Assembly (NCBI RefSeq): GCF_033958435.1
Contig: NC_134138.1
Span: 190,189,298-190,253,297, forward strand
Source: Carettochelys insculpta
Lineage: Eukaryota > Chordata > Testudines > Carettochelyidae
Length of the DNA stretch: 64,000 bases
Reading direction: 5' to 3'
Shown one piece after another: positions 1-11,000 of this stretch; within the stretch, counting starts at the first letter, position 1, and every line of letters begins with the position of its first letter. The notes under the pieces were generated by a model. It was not told where the DNA came from. It made no database searches and was given only the letters and a program-made list of their open reading frames with translations. A program made the position numbers and the translations under genes.

Positions 1-439
1 GACAGATGGCATGTTATAAAAATTTTATGGAAACGAAGGTTCTTCAGTTTATATTACCACAAACTGCTGCTGCCATACAACAATATAAAGCTCTGTAGTA
101 AGCATAAAGCTCAAACACATTAACCCCTTTCCTAAAACAGCACTGCAGACTATTGTTGCTAAGGCTTCAACTCCCCTGAGAGCTCTTCTGATGAACAATT
201 GAATCTGGTGCTACAAGAACCATTTTACTCACAGAAAATAATGCTGTACAACTCAACTGTATTTCCATCAGCCTGACATCATGTCTAACAAAAACCAGAC
301 AAATAAACTTGGAACCTGCATGTGCAGTAGCTTAACAGCAGAACTTCACTTGTGCAAACATTCTTGGCAGGTGTGCAGTATGCTGCATTGATACAACAAA
401 GTGCTCTGCCATCCTCTTACGGACTCATAAGTAGAAAAC
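1..439. other. Intron or 3' flank, nothing recognised
   Basis: I looked here for the terminal GRIP exon and found no match on the minus strand. No repeat ends are visible. Confidence 0.5.
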
Positions 440-1780
440 ACAGTTACTTAGGTCTCATAACTGTTGTTCTTTGAAATGTGTTGTTCATGTCCATTCCACC
501 TGGATGTGTGCAAGTGCACAGCAGCCGGAAGATTTTCCTTTAGCAGCTTTCATAGATTTGGTCTAGGATATAAGGCCCTGCCAACCCGCCCGCTCCTGGG
601 TTCCTTTTTGCCATCACTCCAACAGAGGGATGGGGGAGACAGGCATTGGACTAGACATGAACCATCACCTCTTGAAAGACAACAGTTGTGAGAGGTGAGT
701 AACCCTTTTTTCTTCAAGTGCTAAATTCTTCAAGCCTAAATTCAGGTGGTGGAGTAGGAGTCTTGTACTGACTGTAGCATTTCTCATCTGAATGCTGCAT
801 CAGTTTTAGCCTGAAGAGGAATGCTGTAGTCCTCATTTTGCAAACTTTATAGGTAGGGATCAGGATCAGGAATGCTGAAGAAGAGGCATGTGCTCTGGCG
901 TGACGTGTGGTGAGATGAGATGGAGGCGACCCTGTGACTGTAGCATCTGCAGATACAAGAGACTATCCATGATGAAAGAAATTGAGAGCAGCTTGGATGG
1001 CCTCTCATCATGTCTGCAATTGCTACAAAAAGCTATAAAGTCTGAATGGCTTTGTTCTGTCAATAGAGAACTATAATGTCCAACGGATGTCCCAGGAGTG
1101 AAGTCTCTGCTTCCTGGCAGTAGGATGGAGTTTGGGATAGAAAACCAGAAGATGTCCTGATTCATGTGAAACTGGGACACCACCTTAGGGAGGTACTCTG
1201 GTTGAGACCAGAGCTGGACCTGGTCCTTGTAGAACCCAGTATGTGGGGCCTAAGCTCAACACCCTCCCAGCCCAAGTGATTTCCATGAGGAATGCTACCT
1301 TGTAAGACCATTAGTGTAAACAGCAGGTGGCCAGTGGTTCAAATGGCAGTCTCATAAGTCAGGAAAGGACCAGGCTGAGGTCCTGGGGGAGGAAGAGGGG
1401 ACAGATTGGTGGATTTGAAGTTGAGGCTGTCAAGGCCCTTCTGGAAGCAGATAACTATATGGTTTATAAACACACATCTATGACTTCCTCCACATCAAAA
1501 CCCAAACCCTGGACCACACTATGGAGCAGCTGCTACAGGATCCTGGAGTCCTCCAAGACTGGAGCAGCTGCAGAGCCCTCTAGCATCTTGTTGGGGAATG
1601 ACAAAGAAGAAACAATGGGTAGTGGGAGGGTTTCACTTCCATTTCCATCTGCTGGGTAATGTGGTCCAGCAGATGCCAAGGAGGATATCAGTGCTGAAGT
1701 TGATGTCAGTCCCCATAGTGGGTCTTTATACGCTGGTGCTGAGACAGGCTATGCTTGCAGAGGTACCAAAGTGAATGTCA
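440..1780 (+). mobile_element. Old, degraded DIRS relic
   Basis: The stretch 445-720 resembles the end of the DIRS element at 47021: an inverted pair TAACTGTTGTTCTTTGAAATG ... AACAGTTGTGAGAGGTGAGT. Further on, 1060-1170 and 1280-1400 align loosely with 47770-48130, the complement of the recombinase gene; TGGTTCAAATGG matches TGGTTCAAAAGG and AGTCAGGAAAGGACCAGG matches a nearby stretch. It is in the same orientation as the younger copy and carries many stops. The match was judged by eye. Confidence 0.55.
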
Positions 1781-2336
1781 GTATTGGTAATCAGCTTATG
1801 CAACCAACACATGGATTACACATATCAAAAACATACAAACACACAGATTGACATTTTCACTCTAGAACAGACTCCAGGATTGTATAATAGAATTGCGAAT
1901 CACAGCACCTGTAAAAGCTGTGCTCTACATTTCTGTAAGAACTGGCTTTTTACCATGTTTGACAAACAAAATTTCAACACAATGTGCACTATAAGTATTC
2001 TTGGTTAATTGTTCTTTATTCACATGGTGTTTGAGAACATTGTGGTCTAGTAAAATAGTAAAGACAAACATAACAAGGAGCATTCCCAGAAAAATTTACA
2101 TTGTAATTTCATATGACACAGAAGAGAGGCACCAGACTAAGTAGGGTAGGAAGACAATTAATTGTAATGGCTACTCAAGGGTGGGTGGAGTGACTGATCA
2201 ATTTATTTCTGGAGCTTTGAATAAGTACACATAAATACACACGATTAACTATATATATTATATATACACATTTATTTGTAAGAAATAAAATGTATTTGAT
2301 AATTCTAAGAGCTATTTCTATGCTGGTGTTCACTAG

Positions 2337-2772
2337 GGCCGTGTCTACACATGCCCCAAACTTCAAAATGGCCACGCAAATGGCCATGTCAAGGTTTACT
2401 AATGAAGCGCTGAAATGCATATTCAGCGCTTCATTAGAATGCGGGCGGCCGCGGCACTTCGAAATTGACGCGGCTTGCCGCCGCGTGTCACATCCAGACG
2501 GGGCTCCTTTTCGAAAGGACTCTGGCTACTTCGAAGTCCCCTTATTCCTATGAGCTCATGGGAATAAGGGGACTTCAAAGTAGGCAGGGTCCTTTCGAAA
2601 AGGAGCCCCGTCTGGACGAGACGCGTGGCGGCAAGCCGCGTCAATTTCAAAGCGCCGCGGCCACCCGCATGCTAATGAAGCGCTGAACATGCATTTCAGC
2701 ACTTCATTAGTAAACTTCGAAATGGCCATTTGCGTAGCCATTTCGAAGTTTGGGGCATGTGTAGATGTAGCC
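2337..2772. mobile_element. 436-bp palindromic Harbinger-type MITE, TSD TAG
   Basis: This is an almost perfect foldback around GAGCTC at 2552-2557, with arms of about 218 bp. Ends are GGCCGTGTCTACACATGCCC and, on the other strand, GGCTACATCTACACATGCCC. The flanking triplets are TAG at 2334-2336 and 2773-2775. Arms hold TTCGAAAT, GAAGCGCTGAA and CGAAAAGGAGCCCCGTC motifs. Confidence 0.9.
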
Positions 2773-2775
2773 TAG

Positions 2776-4914
2776 GTGGGATACGACTAGTGGCTTGGCT
2801 ATTCACTTTGTGGAAGGCATTCCACATAAAGAGGGGATATGCAAAAAGGGTATAGGTGGTTATAAGCAAGGTGAGCAAGTGCGTATCATTAGTAAAGTGG
2901 TAGTAAGATGTAATGTGGTAAGAGAGTATGTTGGTTAAGTAGGCAAAAGGTGTTACATAGTGCTATGAAAGTAAGAACAATCAATGTGAAGCAGAATGAG
3001 CAGGAAGGAATGAGCATGATCATATCAATGGATCAAGAAGATCTTAGTTGTTGCATTATATTTGGGGTAGGATGGGGAAATGATGGAGCTGGCAAAGATG
3101 TTCAAGAACAAAGAGCTTGCTGTAAACAAGATACGAGAAATTTAGCTGTCTGGATACATAATTTAAGTTTAGATCTTAGAGATGTTGCACTTGAAAGGAA
3201 GGTAGAAAGTGGACACTGCCTGATATGAAGAGCGGATCAGTCAATGTTGATTCCTCGGGATGCAAGCCTGGATGACAGAGAATGATGTTATCAACAACAA
3301 TGTAAAATATAAGGCCTGGATTTTGGAAGGAAAGAAAAAGTAGGTACTTGGTCACATTAACTTGCCTTGAAGCGATGTGTGAGCAACCGTCAATAAGAAC
3401 AGATTGAGATGTGGGTTCAGATAGAGGGAAGCCACTCAGGAGTGGAAGGAAAATTTAAACAAACAAACAAACAAAACAACTTTGAAAATGTCTCTCCATT
3501 ATTTAAACTGAATAAAATGTCTGTCTCAATTAAAATAAAACTAATACCTTCCTAAGCAAGTTTAAGAGCTAAACATCTGCATTTACTTAAGTGTAATTTA
3601 TTTTCATTTTGGATATGTATACAATCTTAGAAAGCCATCTCCAGGAATGACTTCTAACTCTGTCTTCATTTGAGAGAGGATGCAACTTTCAGAAGATTTT
3701 TTTACATGAAGCAACTTGCACCCTGGATGGAAGCCAGACCCCTAAAATTATTCTACTATAAATATCTCTACAGTAATGCAAATTGCATGTCAGATGAGAA
3801 TTTTGCTCTTACTTCAGACCACAAGCAATCTATATGGCTATATACTTTTACACTCACTACTTTTGTGGCTTCTTTCCTTCCTAAAATATTGATGAAACTA
3901 AGCATAGCTTTAATGTGTTACTACTACCAAACTACTCACATTTGCAATTTCAAAGTCCTAATTTAAGTAAAGTGGTATACTGGATACTTAACAAGAAAAA
4001 AAAATCAGTAGCACACATAAATGGAGGCACACTAAATATAGCTTAAACATTAAAATTAGTGTGGAGATGTTTCAAATTAGACATCACTAATGTACATGTA
4101 TTAATCAAATTGTAGGATTTTGGTCCGGTATTCTCACAAAGGTTGGCTTAAGCGGCTCAGTGTGGTTGTTTGTTACATGTCAAAACCACTCCTGCTACAT
4201 TCAAACAATAAACTTCATAACAAATATAATTTATTTAGAATTCTAATTAAGTTATGAGAGCTGTAGTGTTTAAATATTAGCCTCATCTCATAGTAACAGT
4301 AGAAATATTATAAGTGCATTTTGTCTGAGGAAGGAAAGATTTTCATTTAACACAAACAACCTGCACAGGTAATACATCTTATGACATTATCTCTTTCAAA
4401 CCAACTCCACTTCCATGTACGAGTTATTTCATATTACTTTTCAAACTAGTTACTTAGACTGCCGACCGAAGAAGGGTGTCACTGGCTGGCATTTCAAACT
4501 GACAAACCTGACTTTCAGTCAGCCACTTCTATCACTCAAAATTCCCAAAAAATTAACAAACACCATCCAGAAAACATACAAGCCTTTGGAAAATAAGCCC
4601 TTTTTTTTTTTTTTTTTTTTTGAGACGATGCTTCTGAATCTTCAGAACTATTTGCAATATATTGTTCAGTATAATTGGTGTTGCTGGTGTTTGGTGTCAA
4701 AACAACATCTTAAGTTCATGAGGGAAAAAAGAAACCGAGATCTATACTTCAAACTCTGAACAGGACAGAAAGCCTGCTCTTTACACGCTGTCTACTACTG
4801 TCACAGCATTCCATCAATAGCACATATACGGTGCTCAAAACCTATACAGCAAGAGTGAGAAATGCAATCCTAATCCAAACCATATGTCAAATCACAGAAT
4901 ACAGCATTCCATAC
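2776..4914. other. GOLGA4 intron, unclassified repeat then AT-rich sequence
   Basis: 2780-3430 is rich in AG on the plus strand and may be part of a dispersed repeat also seen at 9500-12100. 3430-4914 is AT-rich unique-looking sequence with a 20-base T-run at 4601. No exon was found. Confidence 0.5.
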
Positions 4915-5018
4915 CTTTGTCTCGCGGCCCATCATATATTCAAACAGCACCTTCCTCAAGTATTCAAACTCAGTAGGCTCTCCGAAGAGAGAGACATCAG
5001 CATGGCAGAGATTCCCAT
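4915..5018 (-). CDS. GOLGA4: GOLGA4 exon, first half of GRIP domain (34 codons)
   Basis: This exon of 104 nt has two bases completing Asp, then GNLCHADVSLFGEPTEFEYL and RKVLFEYMMGRETK. The FEYLRKVLFEYM core is the GRIP motif that in this family contacts ARL1 and places the golgin on trans-Golgi membranes. It contains the conserved Tyr. The donor AAG|GTATGG shows that coding continues; the rest of GRIP and the stop codon are not found between 1 and 4914 and must lie off the left edge. Confidence 0.96.
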
Positions 5019-8000
5019 CTGCGTAAACCAAAGTGAGACTGTATTTAGACTGACAGTCACGCATATAATCCAAAATTATTCTTACTTAGAAAATGATTGG
5101 AACCAAATATAGTAAAACAATAAAACCTATTAACCTGGACAATTGTGCCAAATGCCTAAAATTTAATTGTAACCATGTAAAATAGTCCACCAAATCTATA
5201 CAGAAGATATTCAATTTTTTCTTTTTTCTTTTTTTTTTTTTTAAATAAGTGTCTTGGTCTTTCTTCTACACCAACACACAGAAACAGATACATTTAAAAC
5301 AGAATTTGCTTGATTGCTGCTGCTGCTACCTTCCTCCAGTACAATTTCATTCAGAAGCTTGTGTCAGCTCAACTGAATCAAGAAATCACACCAGTTTAGT
5401 TGCTTACTTTAAAATCTGAATACGTACACAGCATAAATTCGTCTAACTAGCATTCTTAGTCTTACAGCCCTGAAAGCAGCTTTTGTAGTTCTGACCTGAT
5501 TGGAAATTGAATTAGTCAGTACCTTTCTAGATCAGGCCTATATACACAAAGGCTGTGTCTACACGGGAGCCCACCATCGAAAGGACAAAATCAAAAACCA
5601 GGAATCAACATACCGGCTTTCGAAAGCATAAAGCCACACGGCAAAGGCGGATCACAGTTCCGACCCTCTCTTTCGATGACCCGTCCTGTTATTTCGAAAG
5701 GGAGCATCCACACGTGTCCAACCGCCCTTTCCGAAGAAGGGAGGCGGAGATGCTGTGGGCAGGGTCACATGGCTGCCAAGCCCTTCCGGGGCCCGCAGCC
5801 AGGTGCCTCCTTAAAGGGCCCTGCTCCAATTCTCCCGCCCTGCACTAGCCAAGGCCTGCTGAGCTGCCAGCAGCAACGCAAACCCCAGTGCAGCAGCACC
5901 ATGGCCGACGACACCCTGCTCCTGGCACTGGATGCAGGCATCATGGAGACTGTTGCCCACCTTGTCTGCATGGTCGCTGTAACTGCCCCCTCCTCCTTGG
6001 GGGACAGAATGGCCCCCCGCAGAGGACATGGACCCCCCCCACACCCTGCACCCTACTCCCCTGGCACCCCGGTGCCCGTGGAGCTAAGCCAGAAGCATGG
6101 ACTGGTGGAAGTGACTGGTTCGAGGGCAATGGGACGATGCCACATGGCTCTGGAACTTCTGCATGAGCTGGGACACCTTTCAGGAACTCTGCCACTGGCT
6201 GGCAACCACACTGAGGCACCAGGACACCACCATGTAGCCCGCACTCCTCCTCGAGAAGCGAATTGTGACTGCGATATGGAAACTGTCCACGGCAGACTCC
6301 TACCGCTCAGTGGGACACCAGTTCGGGGTGGGCAAGGCTACCATCAGAGTGGTGCTCATGGAGCTAAGCCAGGCCCATGGCACATCCCCAACACAGGGAG
6401 GGGGCTCATGGGCACAGGGACCCCCCGGGGGCTGCTAGCCGGGAGGGGGCATGGGGGGGCACTGGCTGGGAACACCCTGCCACACCCTCATGAGAGCACA
6501 TTACCTCCCTCCTATACAGGTTGTCTGTGCCATAAATACGATGCTCCTGCATGAGGTCATCTGTGTCAGGGACCTGGACACCATCATCCAGGGTTTCCCC
6601 TTATTGGGGTTCCTGAACTGCTTCGGTGCCCTGGATGGGACGCACATCCTCATCCATGCCCCACCACACAGCACTGGCCACTATATCAACCATAAGGGCT
6701 ACCACTCGGTGGTCCTCCAGGCCGGTGGATCACAATGGCCAGTGGATCACAAAGGCCGGTTCATGGACAACTATGCGGGCCGGTCAGCGTGAACCCATGA
6801 TGCCAGGGTCTTCTGCAATTCTGGCCATGCCAGCATACGGAGGCCGGCACCTTCATCCCCCAGCGGGAGATGCCAGTTGTGGACACCATGCCACTCTGCA
6901 TGGTTGCGGATGCGGCATACCACCTGCTGTCATGGCTGATGTGGCCCTATACTGGCCACCTTGACCCCAGCAGGGAGTCCTTCAACACCCACCTCAACCA
7001 GGCCCGGTATGTGGTTGAGCAGGCTTTCCAGCGCCTCAAGGAGTGGTGGCGGTGCCTCCTTGCTCGCCTCGAGGTTGGGGTGCGCTATTTCCCACAAGTG
7101 GTGGGCTCCTGCTGCATCCTCCACAACATTGTGGAGGACAAGGGGGATGCCTACATTTGGGGAGGGCGGCTGAGGCCATGGTGGGGTATTCGAGCAGCTG
7201 GCTGCTGTTGCCAGGTGAACTGTGATGGGGTCTGGATCTGGGAGGTCCTCCGGGTAAGCCTTGCCCCTGGGCAGCACTGACCCCCCCCCGATGCCCACCC
7301 CTCACTGTGCCCCCCACACATCCACCCGCACCACCACCACCACCACACCCATGCCTCCCCACCCACAGGACCACAGGACATGGGCATTGGTGCACAATAA
7401 ACCTTTACCAACATAAACTTAAAATCAGTGTTGTATGTGAACCTGTCACTATTTACAATGTGGGTGCGGTGGGGCATCCATGTATGCTGTGGAGCAGGGG
7501 CGGAGGGGCCTGAACTGGGAGGATCACTCAGGCATGGGAGTTGTGGGCCAAGAGCCCTGCTGGCCCTGGGATTCCCTTCCCTGCCCTAGGAGCGAGCAGA
7601 GAGCACTGGAAGGTAGGGGCGTGGTGGGATGGCAGCAGATTATTGGTGTGGGCCTCTGTGGGGGGGTGTGGGGTGGGCAATGGCCCCTGGGGAGCCTCTG
7701 TGGGGGGCTTAGGGAGGGTGGGCAACTGTGGTGTGTGAGCAGAGGGCCAGGAGCTGTGCCACATTACCCATGTGCTCCTGCAGAGTCCCATGGATGCCCT
7801 CCAAGCAGGACACGAGCCGGTCACATGCCTCCCTCCACCATGCCAGGTCGGCCTCCTCCAGCCGGAGGCGCTGCTCCACCAGCTCAGCCTGGTGGAGGCT
7901 GGCAAGGTTGTCCCTGTGTGCCACTGCAACCTCTGGCTGCGCACCCAGCAGGCTGGTGCTGTTGGAGGTGTCTGGCCCCTGTCCTATGCCTCCAGGAGGG

Positions 8001-11000
8001 TTCTTAGGGACCACTGACACCGATGGGCTGTGTGGGCCCTTGCTTGCTACACCTGGAAGGGGAGATGGATGGCATGTCAGTCCCCAAGCAGGACCACATC
8101 CCCCTGTACCCCCCGGACTCTGTCCCAGCAGGGCCCCACCTCCCCTGTCCCCCCAGGGGCCTGGCCATGGTGGGCATGACATCCACGCGGTGTCAGGTAC
8201 GTACAGGGCTTCCCCTCCAGGTGGGACCATCTTCAGGTGCGTGCCAGCCCGTGGATGTCCCACTGGGCAACTGAGTGCCCAGAGCTGTCCACGGATCTGG
8301 GTGCTGGGTGGCGCAGGCAAGTGCAAGGGGCATGTTGAGGCCTGTGGCCAGCTGGGGTGTCTGGTCCTGGGCCTCCAGGCCTGTGCCCAGTCCACTGGCA
8401 TGGGTGCCACCCCTGCCCTGCCAACTGGGGTACTGGCCCTTCTGTGCACTTACCGGGGTGAGCCCACAATAATCTCTGGTGACGCCCAGCTCCCCGTGGC
8501 CCGTTTGGATGCCTGTGAGAGAACATCTATGATGAGGTCACCCTCATCGCTAGACCAGTTCCAGGTGGTGTCTGACCCCTGGCTCGGGCTGGCTTGTCCT
8601 GGCTTCTCTGGGTCGGGGGGTGTCCAGGACCGCTGGGGGTGCGGAGCTGCCCTGGGGTCCCAAGATGGCTCAGAGCTCCCAACAGTAGGGGCAGGTGGAA
8701 GGACCTGCCCCTGAGTGCCCAGCCTCAGCCTGGACCCAGGCATAGCCTTGCTGGAGCTTGTTAAACTGGTCAGTCCATGGGCCAAGTGAGTGAAGGTGGC
8801 AGTGTTCCTCCCCTTGACCACCTCCCCCCATCTCCTGGAGGATCTCCTCTTCCTTGCAGAGACCCGGGGGATCTCTGAGTTCAGGGTCCATCCAGCACGG
8901 GCCCCTTTTCTTCTTTTCTGGGATGGGCTCCTGGGATCCCTGTGAGAGCTCTGAGGGAGGTCCTGGGGCTCAGGAGGCTGCCAGGCACTGGTCATGTGGC
9001 CTTTGCTGTCGTCAGGGGTGGCTGAGCAGGAGTGCTCATGGCAGCTCATGCTGTTGCAGCTTGCCTGCTCTCAGCTTCCTGACACGGGGTTCCCGGGTCC
9101 GTGCAGCTTTAAGAGCAGCTGGATGCATGGGTCATAGAGCTCTGCTCTGCAGGGCAGAGCGTCTCTGTGCTCCGGCTGGATGCCATCATGGAGGACTTCT
9201 CTTTTGAAAGAGCAGGCCCTGGAGTGTCTACATGTGCCTTCTTTCGACGTTTTTCAACGGGGGGCGGGGCGCTCCTCCCACTATGGAATCGGGTGCAGCT
9301 TTCAACATCTGGGGTGCATTCCTCTGATTTCCAATCGAAAGAGAGCATGGCATGTGTAGATGCTCCCTCTGTTCTTTCGAAAGAGGGCTAGTCTTTCCGG
9401 AATATTGTGCACATGTAGACACAGGCAAAAGGTTTATATCACACAATTGTTATAGTAAAATTGCCCAATTTAAAAGGATGAGGGTGATGTGTGGAGGTAA
9501 TGAGGTGGTTGAGAGCCTACATCTGATATATTTTCAGTTTTTAATATTCTTTCCAATTATGTCTCCCTTGTTAAAAGTGTGTTATTATTTATATTACCAG
9601 AGTACCTACAAGCCCCAGTCCTGGACCCAATGTGCAAGGTGCTCTACAAACAAAGAAAAAAGATTGTCCCTGCTTCAAAGAGCTTACAGCTTACGTATAA
9701 GACAAAAGATGCATACATACAGATAAACAAACAGGGGTTTACAAGGAAACAATCTTGGTTAAGTGTTCCAGGCAGTTGTCTCTGGAAGCCAGAAGCCTTT
9801 CCATTATCAAGTTTGTGTAAGCATTGTGGCAGAAGATTTATAAGGAGGAATGTGAAACAGGATAGTGAAGTTGCTTTGTGGATGTTTATGGGGAGCATCT
9901 CCCCCGCATGCAGGAGAGCTTGAAGGTTTTGAAAATGCAAGAAGTAGGTGATGGAGGCTGATGTTACTGACTGATGGAGGTTGGGGTCAACATTTCTCCA
10001 GTAAATGAGCAGGGCCTTGAAAATGAAGACAAGCACTACATATTCAATGCAATAGAGAACAGGGAGCCAGTAGATGGATAAAAATGCAGGCTAGGAAAAT
10101 AATCTTTGCAGCAACCTTCTGAATGGATATGAGAGGGGCAAGAATGCATTTATCAAGGCAAGAGAAAAGGATGTCACAGTAACTGAGATGCGAGACAATG
10201 AGATCCTGGATAGCTTTTTCAGCTGTGTGGATGGACTGGAAAAGCCGTATCTTAGGGATGTATTAAAATAGAATTTTGTAGATTTAGACACAGAATAGAT
10301 GCACAGACCTTGCCAGAGACGCACAAGATTACACAAAGATAAAGAATAAAGAGAAAGAAGAAATCAAGGGCAAAAGTTCCCTGCCACACAAAGGTGGATG
10401 GCTGATGAGGAGGATCATCCATGGGACACACTGAATGATCCAATAGATCTATAGGGGAGAACCAAGAGAGGAAAGAGTCACAAACTAAAGGAGGACAAGA
10501 TTTCAAAGAAAAGCACTGTGGCCAGTCAAAGGTAGATGAGAAGTCATGCATGAGTTCGGAGCACTTATTCTAAGTTTGGCTATGAAGCCATCATTAAACA
10601 CTTTGGAGAGAAGTATTTCAATGGAGTGCAAGAGAGAGAAGCCATATTGCAGGGAGTACGGGGTGGAACTGCAAGAGAGGTATTCCAGACAGGGATTGCC
10701 AACAGCATGTTTAATGAACTTAGAGATAAAAGGGACAAGGGAAGTGGAAGAACAGCTGGAAAGACAAGTGGGGTCAAGGACAGATTTACTTATTTCTTAT
10801 TATGGAAGAAACTAAAAGATGTTTTTTTGTGCGGGGGAAGACAGAGGTTAAGGAGAAAAGTAAGGTAGGACATAAGAGTAGACATGAAGATGATAAAATG
10901 GGTCACTGAGGCAAATGGAGAGCAAATGAATTCGTCAGAGAGGGAAGAATACATGAAAAACTACTGAAGGAGGGAAGTAAAATCATGTTGTATTTTGTTA

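Larger units (their letters stand above)
5551..9426 (+). mobile_element. PIF/Harbinger DNA transposon, decayed, ~3.9 kb
   Basis: Terminal repeats are GGCTGTGTCTACA on the left and GCCTGTGTCTACA as reverse complement on the right. The flanking triplet is AAA on both sides (5548-5550, 9427-9429). Inside are a Harbinger transposase on the plus strand and a Myb/SANT-like gene on the minus strand, arranged convergently. The body is GC-rich compared with its AT-rich surroundings. Several stops and frameshifts show it is dead. Confidence 0.88.

Noticed and set aside
3670..3966. Plus-strand frame of 98 codons near the gene's 3' side
   Set aside because: No similarity to any GOLGA4 segment or known domain, and wrong strand for the missing GRIP exon.
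7480..8714. Several plus- and minus-strand frames of 80-330 codons
   Set aside because: They are shadows created by the GC-rich Harbinger body; only the Myb-like pieces at 7728-7944 and 8680-8905 show family likeness.
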